From NCBI GenBank assembly GCA_013416795.1, contig RQSC01000034.1, positions 61,370 to 101,941 of the forward strand: a DNA stretch of 40,572 nt, in the 5' to 3' direction. Every line of letters starts with the position of its first letter. The stretch's first letter is position 1. The position numbers and the translations under genes are program-made. This DNA is from Prasinococcaceae sp. CCMP 1430. Taxonomy: Eukaryota > Prasinodermophyta > Palmophyllophyceae > Prasinococcales > Prasinococcaceae. This document shows, in pieces, positions 27,339 through 37,044 of the stretch. A model generated the notes under the pieces. That model was not told the origin of the DNA. It did no database searches and was given only the letters and a program-made list of their open reading frames with translations.

Positions 27339-28206
27339 CTGCGTCGCCGCCCGGTCCCTCCCCTGTCTGTCTGCTCCCCTCCCCTCCGCTCCCCTCTGCC
27401 TCTGCCTGGCCCATCTGCGGCTGCATGCCTGGCAGGCTCGCCGGCGACGCGACGCGTCCGGCCCGCGGTCCGAACCCACGAACGGATGGCCGGCCGGCCG
27501 CGGCTGGTCCGGCCGGCGGACGCCCCCGGCCGGCTGGCCTGGGCCGATGATTGGCGATTGGGTGGTGGGGCGCAGGCGCCCTCTGCTAATCTGTCTGTCC
27601 GTCGGCGCTCGCCGACCGCCCGACCGATGGGCGGGCACCGGCGGGCCCTCGGACGGATCCGATTGTTGGAGTTGGGGTTCAGAACTTCAACTCCAACCAA
27701 CCAATCAACTTCGGCGAGCCACCCACCCAGCCAGGCCCCTCGGTCGGTCGTCGTGGTGAATTCATCGCGCGCCGGCCGTCGCCGCGCCCTTCCCGCCGCT
27801 TTCGATCGGTCGGTGGATGGTGCGCTCGAGCGAGTGCTCGCGCGCGCGCCGCCCCGCCCGTTCCCTCGCGCGCGGCNCACTCAGCCGCGCGCGCGCCCCG
27901 CGCGCGCGGAATCGGAAGGGCACAGCAGAGGCGGCCGCCGGGTCGTCGCGGCAGAGGAGCGCCGCCGCCGCTGCCACGGCAGCGGCGCTGGGGGGGGAAG
28001 CGCCCAGAGGGCGGCACCGGCGCCAGCGGCCGCGCACCGCTCGCACGGTCGGGGGCGCGCCCCGGGGACGGCTACCGGAGGTCACAGTCGCCGCGCTCTG
28101 CAAGGGCTGGGGTCGCCGGGGGTCGCGAGGGGAGGAGGGGAGGGGGAGGGGGGCGGGGGGAGGGGGGTACGGGGAAGAGGGGACGGCCCTGGGGAAACCT
28201 TCTGGG
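27339..28206. other. Gene-free region with gap, upstream of the channel
   Basis: This 868-nt region has GGCC-rich and pyrimidine-rich repeats, an N at 27877 and a G-rich run (28127-28185) just before the channel ATG. A + strand frame is open across it, but it is low-complexity Arg/Ala/Pro sequence without homology. It probably contains the channel's promoter and 5' leader. Confidence 0.5.
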
Positions 28207-31200
28207 ATGGTGGATGCCGCACGGCAGGATGAGGCCGCGGACGGAGGCGCCGCGGGCGTCGCGGCCGGCGGTGACTGTTCCGCAGCCGTCCCAAAGCCAA
28301 ACGTGCGCTCGAACTGGAAGGAGATAGCTCTGCGCGGCCTCAGGCGCAAGGTGGCGGAGAACAAGCCGCTGCGCTCGCCGGTCGGAACCAAGGCCATCAT
28401 GGACGGCGACGCGCTGGGGTGCCTGCCGGTGTCGCTCAGCTCGCGCCGGCGGCTCTTCCTGATTCTGAACTCGCAGCCGTACGAGGCCTTCAAGTGCGCG
28501 CTCATCGCCGCGCACCTCGTCGTGCTCGCGCTCGACGAGCCGTCCAAGGACGACGCCGGGATCGAAGCGGCCAACGTGGCCATCGTCGCCATCTACACCA
28601 CGGAGCTCATGGCGCGCATATTCTCGCAAGGCCTCGTCCGCGGCCGCAACACGTACCTGCGAAATTCGTACTTTGGCGTGCTCGAGTTCGTCGACGTCGT
28701 CGTGAGCTGGGCGCTCATCGTCGTGCGCGCGTCGGACGGGGACGAGCCATTCGTGCAGCTGAGCGCGCTGCGTGCGTACCGCATGCTGCTCGTGTTCAAG
28801 TCTTTCCGTACCTTCTCCGCGGTGTACACCGTGCTCGAGGCGCTCGCATCGTCGGCCACGCTGGTCGTCGACCTCTTCATGCTCTGCGGGGTGTTCTTCA
28901 CCTTTTTCGCGCTCATGGGACAGCTGCTATTCATGGGTTCGCTGCGCAGGCGTTGCGTCGCCATCGAGGCCACTGGGTGCACGGAGGTGGCAGACGGCAG
29001 CGGAGCGTACGAATGCGCGTCGGTGCTGCCGGTCGACACCCAGCTCGCAGCGCGCCTCGCTCTTGCCACGCCCGCCGGCGTGGATGCAACAGACATCGGC
29101 CCGCCCCTCTTGGGATTCCCGCAGTCGCTACAGTTTTGCGCGGACGCGGAGGATGACAAGGGCCGCGTGTGCGACACCGCCATTCGGCGTTGGGACGTCG
29201 GCAGCGGTCAGCCGCCGCTCTTCACCACGCAGACCTGCGCACGTGTTGACAACCTGAACGGCGGTTTCAGCACGTTCGACTCGTTCCCGGGCACCGTCCT
29301 GACCATGTTTCAGGCGATCACTCTGGAAGGGTGGCAGGACGTCATGTTCGCCACTGTGGACGCCGAGTACGACGCGAGCGCCTCGTACTTCGTCTTTCTC
29401 ATCATTCTGATCACCTTTTTCTTCGTGAGCGTCTTCGTGGCGGCCATCAGCGGCGTGTTCCTGCGGCTGCGGCGTGAGCATCAGCTGGTGCTCGAACGCA
29501 GGCGGCGCAAGGGCGACGCTGGCGCCTCGGAGCGCTCGCTCAAGCGCGTGCAGAGGCTACTCGGCATCGCCGGCGCTGGATCGATGAGCAGGAAGGGCAG
29601 CGACTTTGCGGATGGCGTGGGCGACGAGGAGGGGGACGCCCTGGCCAGCGTTTTCGCCAAGGCGATGGCTGCCAAGAGGAAGCGCGATGCGGTCTTCCAC
29701 AAGCCCGCCCTCATCAGACCGCAGATTTCGGCTGCGCTCGCCGCCTTCGTGCCAGGTGCGAAGGTGTCCCCCGCCTGGGCTGCGGTGGCGGAGTCGCCAC
29801 GCGGTGCTACCCCGGCGGCGTGTTTTGACGCGCAGGACTCGGAAGCGGCGCATTCCGCTCGCGCGCATCGCACGGCCTCTCTGGTGAAGACGTCCAAGGG
29901 GACCGACGAAAAGGTCCAGACGCTCTGGGATCGGCTGGTGGTGCGCGCGTTCATCTTGATCAACCACACGCGCTACTTCGATCATTTCAGCGCGCTGTGC
30001 ATAGTGCTAAACGTGATAGCGATGGGCATGCACGAGGCGGGCACCTCGGACGATGCCGCAGCGACGCTGACTTTCGTCCAGCGGGTCTTCCTGGTGATTT
30101 TTGCGTTCGAGCAGGCCTTGCGCATGGTGGGGGCGGGCGGGCTCTTCGAGTACTTCACCGATCAATTCCCGTTGGCGCTCGTGGACGCCGCCTGGCTCGT
30201 GCTCGGTGCCGTCGGGTTGGCCACCGGGGCCTTTCCAAACTTCACCGTGTTCCGCGCACTGCTGATCTTCCGATTCTACCCCTCCAAGGTGCTTGGCAAA
30301 GTGAGCCGGAATTTCACTACCCTGCTGAGCACGGTCCTCTTTTACTTGTTCACGTGCTTCGTGTGCGCTCTCCTCGCGATGGAGCTCTACGGCCGCGAAT
30401 ACCCGGACGTCTCGGTGAGCGACCCGAGCGGGCCGTACCGCAGGAACTTCGACACGATCGGCGAGTCCTGTCTGACGATGCTCCAGGTGTCCACCGGCGA
30501 GGACTGGAACAAAGTGCTCTACGAGACGATGGGCGCTTCGGAAAACTCGTGGTTCGCGCCCTTCTTTCTGGCCGTATTCTTCTGTTTCTCCAACTACGTC
30601 CTTCTCAACCTCATCATCGCGGTCATCCTCGAGAACATGGAGCTGCAGGACGCAGAGAAGGTCAGGCTGCAGCAGGAATCGCACGACATGGCCGAGCGTG
30701 CACGGAGGGACCCGCAACGGCTCGTTGGCTTCGTGGGGTTTGTCGAGAAGCTGCGTGGTAACGCGAGGAGCAAGATTGTGCCCACGACGATCGAGCTCCC
30801 AGCCCCCGGCCAAGGCGCCAAGGGCGTCGTGTCCGACGCGACCAGCGCGGGTGGCGCTGGCGCCCGGCGGGACTGCGAGCCGCGCCGGCAGAAGGTGAGC
30901 GCCAGTCGCATGCACGAAATTTCTCGCGGGCGGGCCCCGAGCGTGCACCGCATGTCGGTGACGTCGTCGTCGTACGGCGTGCGCACCGTCAGCAACGTGC
31001 GCACCGATTCGCAAGTCTTTGGCGACTTGTCGTCAAAGCTTGCGGAGAGCAGTCACGTGGAAATCAGCGTCCCCGCCTGGGCGGAGGACACGTCGCTATG
31101 GATCTTCGACCGGGACTCGACCACGCGCTCCCTCTGCCGGCGCGTGCTAGCGCACCGCTGGTATCAATTTTTCATTTCGTGCACTATCGCGCTGTCCATC

Positions 31201-33420
31201 GCTGGCGTGATAATGACGAAGCCTGTGGGGCTGGAGAATGACCTGGACTCGATGATTGCCGGCATCAACGTGGTGGTCTTCCTCACATTCTCGGTGGACT
31301 TTGCGTTGAAAGTCGTAGACAAAGGCTTCCTGCTGACGCCCGCCGCGTATATGCACGACGAGTATCACGTGATCGACTTGGTCGTTCTTGCGGTGGACGG
31401 GCTCAGCCTGCTACCGTGGGGAGACTATCTGCTGCGTGCCATCCGCATGAGCATCGCTTTGCGGCCTGCGCGCCTGCTCGGCCACACGGCGAGCATCAGG
31501 GAGGTCTTCAGCTCGCTCCTCAAATCGATTCCGGGGATCGTGCCCGTCTTTCTTGTGGGCTTTGTGCTCTTCGGCTGCTTCGCCATCTTTGGCATGCACT
31601 CCTTCCGCGGCCGCCTGTCGGCGTGCAACGATGGCGACGTTCCGGGTCGATTCTTCTGCACCGGCGTGTATGCAAACAACATCTCGCAATGGAGCGAGGC
31701 GCTCGAGGGGAGCACAGGCGTGGCGCAGGGGGGTGCACCACTGCAGGTCCTCGTGCCGCGTGTGTGGAGCGCGCCCGATTCCAACTTCGACACGCTTGGA
31801 AGCGCTTTCTTCACCGTCTTTCAGGTGGCAAGCCTCGACGGGTGGGTAGACGTGATGCACAGCGTGATGGACTCGCGCGGCGAGGGCCTGCAACCCCAGC
31901 ACAACGCCGCATGGTGGGCCGCCTTTTACTTTGTGGCGCTGGTCATCGTGGGTTCGTTCTACATTGTGCGCGTGTTCGTGGCTGTCTTCATTGACCAATT
32001 CAGTTACATCAACGGCTCCAAGTTGCTCACCGAGCGCCAGAAGCTGTGGCGCGACATGCATCGCTTTGCTTGCCGCATGAAGCCCGAGAGATTGCACCGG
32101 CGCCCGCAGACGCGGGCGGGCGCGCTCGCATACGACTTGCTGCACTCGCCTTTGTTCGGCCCAGCCATGATGTGCACCATCATTGCCAACGTGGCGCTCA
32201 TGGCAACTACTACGTACGACCAGGAGCGGTGGCGAGACGACATGCTGAGGTACGCGGATCTCTTCTTTGTGGTGGTGTACGCGTTGGAGGCGTGTGCGCG
32301 GGCGCTCGAGGTGGATAGCTGGCGCATGTACTTCAAGGGCTGGAACGTCTTTGAGCTCGTCATCGTGGTGGGCTCGACGTGCACACTGGGACTGTGGGCC
32401 GAGGAGGGCTCAACGTTGCTCAAGATCGGGCGTCCCTTCCGGTTCTTGCGTGCCTTTCGCGTGATTCGATTCAGCGGGGCGCTGGACAACCTATTCAACA
32501 CTCTCGTGATCACCTTCCCGGCCGTCTTCAACGTGGCTTCGCTGTTGATGATCGTCATGTTCTTTTTTGCGGGCATCGCGGTGCAGCTCTTCAACAACGT
32601 GCGCTACGGGCTGTACCTCACGCACCAAGCTAATTACAGCAGCTTCCCGCGCGCTTTCATGCTCCTCTTCCAGCTCATGACTGGCGAGGGGTGGGTGGGC
32701 ATCATGGGTGACTCTCGTGTGGGCCCGCCCCACTGTTCGCCAGCCGCGCCGGTGCGAGGAGGCACTCCCGGGGAGTACGTCAACGAGTGTGGCTTCCAGA
32801 CAGGTGGGCGGATATTCTACTGTGCGTTCGTCTTGTGCTGCGCCTACATCTTCCTCAACCTCTTCGTGGCGGTGGTGCTCGACACGGTGACTTTTGGATT
32901 GCTCAAGGAGCGCGCCATCATCACCACCACTCACCTTACACGCTTCCGCAAGGAGTGGGCCCACTTCGACCCGGACGCGACTGGCACAATCCCTCACTAT
33001 CAAGTCCGCGAGTTTGTGCTCAAACTGGGCGCGCCGCTGGGACCGCCCACCGACGATGGAAAACCGCGGCCCACGTGGCTCATGCGCCTCAGCGCGGAGG
33101 TGCATCGCATGAAATGGACAAGCGGCGTACCCTTTTTGGGTCTCATCGAGTTGCTCATGCTCATGCGCCTCAACAAGAACGCGCTCACGCTCGACGCGCG
33201 CATCGAGCGCGAAAAGGTCGAAAAGTCGCTGCAGAACACCGGCGCCACGCTCACCATCCAGAGGTACGCGAGGGGAACGCGCGATAGGGCGAAGTCCCAA
33301 AAACTCAGGGAGGCGAAGGCCTGCGAGATAAGAGCGGCCGAGGCCCTCCAGCCGCCGGCGGAGGCCGTCTCCGTTCAGGGATCCAAAGACCGAAACCCAG
33401 CGCAACATGCGAATGAGTAA
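28207..33420 (+). CDS. Four-domain voltage-gated cation channel (Cav/Nav-like)
   Basis: This intronless 1737-aa frame has four repeats of six membrane segments, as in animal Cav and Nav alpha subunits. The pore motifs are TLEGW (372-376), TGEDW (763-767), SLDGW (1209-1213) and TGEGW (1492-1496). The filter ring is therefore E/E/D/E, which suggests calcium permeability. S4 segments are well charged in repeats III (LRAIRMSIALRPARLL) and IV (GRPFRFLRAFRVIRF) but weak in I and II. After repeat IV comes the EF-hand-like segment, with a loop DPDATGTIPHYQ at 1588-1599 that lacks the final Glu. The IQ calmodulin motif IQRYARGTRDR is at 1684-1694. No IFM inactivation motif is seen in the III-IV linker. 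The start at 28207 avoids the gap; an ATG at 27817 is in frame across the N but adds only low-complexity sequence. Confidence 0.93.
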   Translation: MVDAARQDEAADGGAAGVAAGGDCSAAVPKPNVRSNWKEIALRGLRRKVAENKPLRSPVGTKAIMDGDALGCLPVSLSSRRRLFLILNSQPYEAFKCALIAAHLVVLALDEPSKDDAGIEAANVAIVAIYTTELMARIFSQGLVRGRNTYLRNSYFGVLEFVDVVVSWALIVVRASDGDEPFVQLSALRAYRMLLVFKSFRTFSAVYTVLEALASSATLVVDLFMLCGVFFTFFALMGQLLFMGSLRRRCVAIEATGCTEVADGSGAYECASVLPVDTQLAARLALATPAGVDATDIGPPLLGFPQSLQFCADAEDDKGRVCDTAIRRWDVGSGQPPLFTTQTCARVDNLNGGFSTFDSFPGTVLTMFQAITLEGWQDVMFATVDAEYDASASYFVFLIILITFFFVSVFVAAISGVFLRLRREHQLVLERRRRKGDAGASERSLKRVQRLLGIAGAGSMSRKGSDFADGVGDEEGDALASVFAKAMAAKRKRDAVFHKPALIRPQISAALAAFVPGAKVSPAWAAVAESPRGATPAACFDAQDSEAAHSARAHRTASLVKTSKGTDEKVQTLWDRLVVRAFILINHTRYFDHFSALCIVLNVIAMGMHEAGTSDDAAATLTFVQRVFLVIFAFEQALRMVGAGGLFEYFTDQFPLALVDAAWLVLGAVGLATGAFPNFTVFRALLIFRFYPSKVLGKVSRNFTTLLSTVLFYLFTCFVCALLAMELYGREYPDVSVSDPSGPYRRNFDTIGESCLTMLQVSTGEDWNKVLYETMGASENSWFAPFFLAVFFCFSNYVLLNLIIAVILENMELQDAEKVRLQQESHDMAERARRDPQRLVGFVGFVEKLRGNARSKIVPTTIELPAPGQGAKGVVSDATSAGGAGARRDCEPRRQKVSASRMHEISRGRAPSVHRMSVTSSSYGVRTVSNVRTDSQVFGDLSSKLAESSHVEISVPAWAEDTSLWIFDRDSTTRSLCRRVLAHRWYQFFISCTIALSIAGVIMTKPVGLENDLDSMIAGINVVVFLTFSVDFALKVVDKGFLLTPAAYMHDEYHVIDLVVLAVDGLSLLPWGDYLLRAIRMSIALRPARLLGHTASIREVFSSLLKSIPGIVPVFLVGFVLFGCFAIFGMHSFRGRLSACNDGDVPGRFFCTGVYANNISQWSEALEGSTGVAQGGAPLQVLVPRVWSAPDSNFDTLGSAFFTVFQVASLDGWVDVMHSVMDSRGEGLQPQHNAAWWAAFYFVALVIVGSFYIVRVFVAVFIDQFSYINGSKLLTERQKLWRDMHRFACRMKPERLHRRPQTRAGALAYDLLHSPLFGPAMMCTIIANVALMATTTYDQERWRDDMLRYADLFFVVVYALEACARALEVDSWRMYFKGWNVFELVIVVGSTCTLGLWAEEGSTLLKIGRPFRFLRAFRVIRFSGALDNLFNTLVITFPAVFNVASLLMIVMFFFAGIAVQLFNNVRYGLYLTHQANYSSFPRAFMLLFQLMTGEGWVGIMGDSRVGPPHCSPAAPVRGGTPGEYVNECGFQTGGRIFYCAFVLCCAYIFLNLFVAVVLDTVTFGLLKERAIITTTHLTRFRKEWAHFDPDATGTIPHYQVREFVLKLGAPLGPPTDDGKPRPTWLMRLSAEVHRMKWTSGVPFLGLIELLMLMRLNKNALTLDARIEREKVEKSLQNTGATLTIQRYARGTRDRAKSQKLREAKACEIRAAEALQPPAEAVSVQGSKDRNPAQHANE

Positions 33421-33575
33421 GACAGTCGCGTCGTGACATCGTGCGTGCGTGCCCGTCGGCGTTCTCTGCCCGTGGCCACGTGGCCGCAGCGTCGCCTGTA
33501 GTGCCATGCTCGCGACGGCATAGTGAGCACTGGTGAATGGATACCTTACACACACGTAATTGTACACATGTCCGC

Positions 33576-35026
33576 CTACGCAAGCTTCTTGGCGACCTGC
33601 TGCGCGGCGAGCTTCCCTGACAAAACAGCCCCTTCCATGCTCGCGAGGTACTGTGACGGGGAGGGTGATGCCGGGGGCAGCGATGTCAGCGCGCGCGCGC
33701 GTCGCTTCTCGCTCGCTCGCTGAGCCGGGCGAACGCGGGCGCAAACACGGTCCCTGCCTCGCGCAGCGTCCTCTCTCGCGCGCGTGGGAACTAACCTTCT
33801 GCCTGGTGAAGCAGCCCGCGAGGAAGAAGTTGTCAACCGGCGTGCTCTGGCTGGGCCGATACTTGTCCGAGCCCTTGACGGCCTCGTACACCGAGCAAGG
33901 CGTTTTCACGACTGGAGCGAAGACAGGCGTCAGCCACAGGGTGCGTCGGCGCGTGGCACTCGTGCAGAGCGTGCATTCGCGCGCCCGCTCGCGCGCTCGC
34001 ATACGTACCTGCGTGCTTCATCACCTTTGCTCGCGAGCCGTCCGCAGCGATCTCCTCCGGAAAGAGGCGCTCGAGCTCACGCACCGTCGCCTCGACTATG
34101 TCCTCATCCGACCTGCCGATCCACTCGGCCGCCGGCGCGAAGACGAGCTCGAGCATGGAGCGCTCGCTGCTCGCGTACTCCCTGCAGGTGGTGCTCATGT
34201 CGGCGTACACCGACAGCAGCTCTGAACGCGAAAAGAGCAGATTGTCTACCGTGCTGAGCTTGGTGTCGAACCACAAGTGCACGTTGATGACGGGCACGGC
34301 TTTGAGCTGCTTCAGCCCGGCAAGCATCGGATGATCGTCGAGCCAGCGCTGCGGCAGCAGGCGCGACAGGGCGTGCACGGGCATTGCACTCACATAGGCA
34401 TCCGCGCGCACCTCCTCGCCACCCAGCAGGCGTAGGTGCGACACGCTGCCATCGTCGGCGAGCACGATCTCGCGCACGGCGGCATCCGTGCGCACAGCCC
34501 CGCCCTGTTGGATGATGCGCTGCGCCATGGGCGCGCACAGTCGCTCCGTCGGGCTGCCGTCGAGGAATGCGATCTTGGAGCCATCGGTCTCATTCAGGAA
34601 GCGGTTGATAGCCGTGAGCACCACACTCATCGACAGCTGGTCGGGGTCGATGAAGGCGAGCGCCTTCGCGAGCGCCACGAAGATTTCCTCGTTCACGCTG
34701 TCGGGGATGCCGTACCTCTTGTTCCAGTCGCTCACGGACACGTCGGCTTGGGCGTCGACGTACGCCTGGCCGTTGACGTACGCAGGCAGCAGGCCGATGC
34801 CGAACCTCAGCTTCTCCTCCCAGCTGAGCATCTCTGTGTTTCCAAGAATGGCCACGCCCGCGTTGAGCGGCGCTGGCAGCTCGGGAAAGTCGAAGGAGGT
34901 GAACTCGCCCGCGCGATCGAGCCCGCGCTTGGCGAAGATCAGCGCGTGCTCCTTCCACTGGAGGCGGTCCTCGATGTCCAGCTCCTCGAAGAGGTTCATC
35001 ATGTTCGGGTAGGCGCCGAAGAAGAT
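33576..35026 (-). CDS. PDS: 15-cis-phytoene desaturase, 5' partial (3 exons)
   Basis: Plant-type PDS introduces double bonds into phytoene in the plastid, an early committed step to carotenoids. Exons on this strand are 34009-35026, 33796-33911 and 33576-33650, together 402 residues. Landmarks are FFGAYPNMMNLFEEL, LQWKEHALIFA, KIAFLDGSPTERLC, VPVINVHLWFD, LLSVYADMSTTC and MLELVFAPAAEW. Across the introns they continue AKVMKHA to VVKTPCSVYEAV, and NFFLAGCFTRQK to YLASMEGAVLSGK. The C-terminus is complete. The first exon begins after a CTCTCAG acceptor at about family residue 170, so the FAD-binding GxGxxG region and transit peptide are absent. Upstream, on the right, the DNA encodes Rpn7 on the other strand instead. 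The gene is therefore broken by rearrangement, misassembly or an unusual nested arrangement. Confidence 0.93.
33651..33795 (-). other. PDS intron, phase 0 (145 nt)
   Basis: On the minus strand the donor is GTTAGT (after CAGAAG) and the acceptor is CCCGTCACAG. Joining gives CFTRQK-YLASMEG, the conserved C-terminal PDS motif. Confidence 0.88.
33912..34008 (-). other. PDS intron, phase 1 (97 nt)
   Basis: On the minus strand the donor is GTACGT (after CACGCAG) and the acceptor is TTCGCTCCAG. Joining G to TC makes Val and restores KHA-VVKTP, as expected for PDS. Confidence 0.88.
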
Positions 35027-35046
35027 CTGAGAGGCGTGGGTGCCAG

Positions 35047-35340
35047 GGCGCGCGGGTGGGGGTGTACGAACGTGCGACGCGTGAGCTCGGGCTGGACGCC
35101 GATGCGGCGCTCATCGCGCGCATGCGTGCTGCCAATACCGCCAAGCTCGCAGAGATGGACGCGAAGATTGCCGACGCTGAGGAGAACCTGGGCGACTCCG
35201 AGGTGCGCGAGGCGCTGCTCGCCAAGGCGGAGTACCTTCTGGGCGTAAATGGTGGTGGCGAGGAGGCCGAGAAGGCGCTCAAGGCGTGCGCGGATAAAAC
35301 GGTGGCTGTGGGCCACAAGATCGATATGGAGCTGTCTTGC
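35047..35340 (+). CDS. RPN7: 26S proteasome subunit Rpn7/PSMD6, internal fragment
   Basis: Ninety-eight codons are open from a TGCCAG acceptor to the N at 35341. VYERATRELGLDADAALIAR matches the helix before the conserved core. DAEENLGDSEVREALLAKAE and DKTVAVGHKIDMEL are hallmark Rpn7 sequence. Rpn7 is a PCI-domain subunit of the proteasome lid. The fragment corresponds to about residues 60-155 of a protein of about 390 residues. The 5' part is not found to the left, where phytoene desaturase lies on the other strand. The 3' part, with the PCI domain, is not found right of the gap. It is likely a real exon stranded by assembly or rearrangement. Confidence 0.75.
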
Positions 35341-35341
35341 N

Positions 35342-35384
35342 GTTTCTGCATGGCCGCCATGTCAGGCATGCCGCTGCCGTCCAT
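35342..35384 (-). CDS. Possible gene start cut by the gap
   Basis: On the minus strand an ATG at 35384 opens MDGSGMPDMAAMQK and then reaches the N at 35341. Met/Asp/Gly-rich starts of this kind occur in real proteins, but 14 residues allow no identification. Any remaining sequence would lie in the gap. Confidence 0.2.
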
Positions 35385-35648
35385 CCCGCCCCTCACCTCT
35401 GCGCGCCGCCACGCGCGCGCGCGGCAGCGCGATCCACCCGCCGCCGCAGCGCACCCCCCTCCCAGCCTGGCCCAGCCCAGTCCGCCGGCGCCCGCCACCG
35501 ACGCAGCACGGCACTCCGCACCCCGGAGCACCTTGCGGGGCGCGGCGCAAATGGCCAAATGCAAAGAGCCAAATGGCACTTCGGCATGCGCTGCTCGATC
35601 GTGGACACACATTTTCAGTACTACTGTACACAGTGAACATCTGCGCCC

Positions 35649-36177
35649 TCACGGCGGCGGGCCCGCGGCGCCGGCGCCCGGCGGCGCGAGCAGGTCTCGC
35701 GGCGTCGCGCCCCTGCGGTCGGCGGTCGAGTGCGCACCCGGGCAGGCCTCGCTCAGCAGCGCGAACGCCTCGGTCCTCCCTTGCGCGGCAGACTTGTGTA
35801 GAGGGGTTTGGCCGTCCGCGTCGCACGCCCCAGCATCAGCGCCGGCAGCGAGCAGCGCCGCGCACACATGCACGTGGCCCATGTAGGCGGCGCGGTGGAG
35901 CGCTGTCGCGCCGCCCGCGGTCGTGGCGGCGTCCACCCGAGCCCCCCGTGAAAGCAGCAGCTCCACGGCGTCCAAATGGCCCGCGCGTGCGGCGTAGTGG
36001 AGCGGCGTGTACCCTGAGCCTCCGCTGCCGGCGGCGAGTGTGCCGTCATCCGCGAGGAGCTGTGGCCTGCGGTCGAGGAGCGCCGCCAGGCGCGACGTCT
36101 GGCCGCGCTGCGCCAGCGAGCACGCGCTGCGCGAGAATTCGAGCTCGTCAAGCCCCTGCTGTGTCGCGCCACCGCAC

Positions 36178-36215
<38 letters not shown>

Positions 36216-36230
36216 AGGCTGCAGCTGCAT
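35649..36230 (-). CDS. ANKRD39: ANKRD39-like ankyrin repeat protein
   Basis: This 193-aa protein starts at the ATG at 36230. After MQLQP comes a (Asp-His)6 tract (about residues 6-17, 36178-36213). Then GLDELEFSRSACSLAQRG matches the family's pre-repeat helix (TLEEMDFERGIWSAA in vertebrates). Three ankyrin repeats follow: SGYTPLHYAARAGHLDAVEL, GGATALHRAAYMGHVHVC and DGQTPLHKSAAQGR, then DRRGATPRDLL near the end. Repeat order, the GGATALHRA signature and length (vertebrate ANKRD39 is about 183 aa) support the call. The family has no well-defined function. The His/Asp tract may bind metal, which is an inference. It is divergent from the FHA-RING gene. Confidence 0.85.
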
Positions 36231-37044
36231 CGCTACAGCAAACGCTGCATGCGACAGCAGTGCACCGGCGCGCCGCCGGCACCTCTGCCGCCGCCGAGCG
36301 CTCGCGCGGGCTGCCTCGAGTGCGCCGGCGGTGCGGCTACTGCCGACTAGTCCCGCGCAGCGTCGCGCACGCGCCGCGGAGCACACGGGGCGGCCCGGCG
36401 CAGGGCGCGCGCTCTGGCGGGCGCCTCCGCAGGGCGCGCCCGACGTCCCGTGCGGATGCGCTCGCGCGGCGCGCGCAGTGTATGGTGGGACCCTTCCCCT
36501 CTCCCCGTCGCCCCCCCCTCCCCCCCCTCCTCGCAGGGTCGCTCAGCGCGTCCGCGCAGGCAGGGCGCCCGGCCGGTGAAGGAGCCTGCGCTGCTCAGCA
36601 CGCGTGCATGCCTTTTCATCAGGCCCGGACATTTCCATTTCCATTTCATTTCCTGCCTGCGTGCATCTCCCCCCTCCTCCCCTTTCCCTCAACGTCCACA
36701 CGGCAAACTTTCGCGGAATGGAGCAACTTCGAGCGAAATTTTAGCTGAACGTGAATGGCGGATGCAACATTTGGTGCATTGCGCGCGGCGATGCGCGGAG
36801 GCGGCCGCCTCGCGCGCGCCTCTGCGCGTTCAAGCGCGGCCGAGGCGCGCGAGCGCAGTCCGCGCCACACGGCGCGCGCCCCGCGGGGCGCGGCGTGGAG
36901 GGAGGCGGAGGGGCGCGGACGGGGGGGAAAGGAACGCAGGGACGTGGAAGGGGTGGACGCGAGCGCGCGCGCGGGGGGGAGGAGGGGGGAAGGGGCGCTG
37001 CTTGGCGGGGAAAGTGCGCTCGGGCACATCCGCCGGAGCAGGCC
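36231..37044. promoter_or_regulatory. Divergent promoter region (ANKRD39 / FHA-RING)
   Basis: This 814-nt region lies between two opposed gene starts. It contains a pyrimidine-rich CCATTT repeat (about 36628-36655) and an A/T-richer patch with TTTCGCGG (about 36708-36715), close to an E2F-type site. G-rich sequence (36890-37010) lies just before the + strand ATG. No gene is seen within it. Confidence 0.45.

Noticed and set aside
28207-33420. Bacterial-type sodium channel or potassium channel
   Set aside because: Four non-identical repeats in one chain with E/E/D/E filters exclude a single-domain channel and the TVGYG potassium filter.
33576-35026. Phytoene desaturase as a decayed pseudogene
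   Set aside because: All motifs from residue 170 onward are intact, and both introns have proper sites and phases; only the 5' end is missing at an abrupt boundary.
35341-35886. Continuation of the Rpn7 frame right of the gap
   Set aside because: Rpn7 similarity stops exactly at the N; the following translation is Pro/Ala-rich and unrelated.
36178-36213. Short regular repeat considered as CRISPR-like or satellite DNA
   Set aside because: It is an in-frame Asp-His codon repeat at the N-terminus of the ANKRD39-like protein, without spacers.
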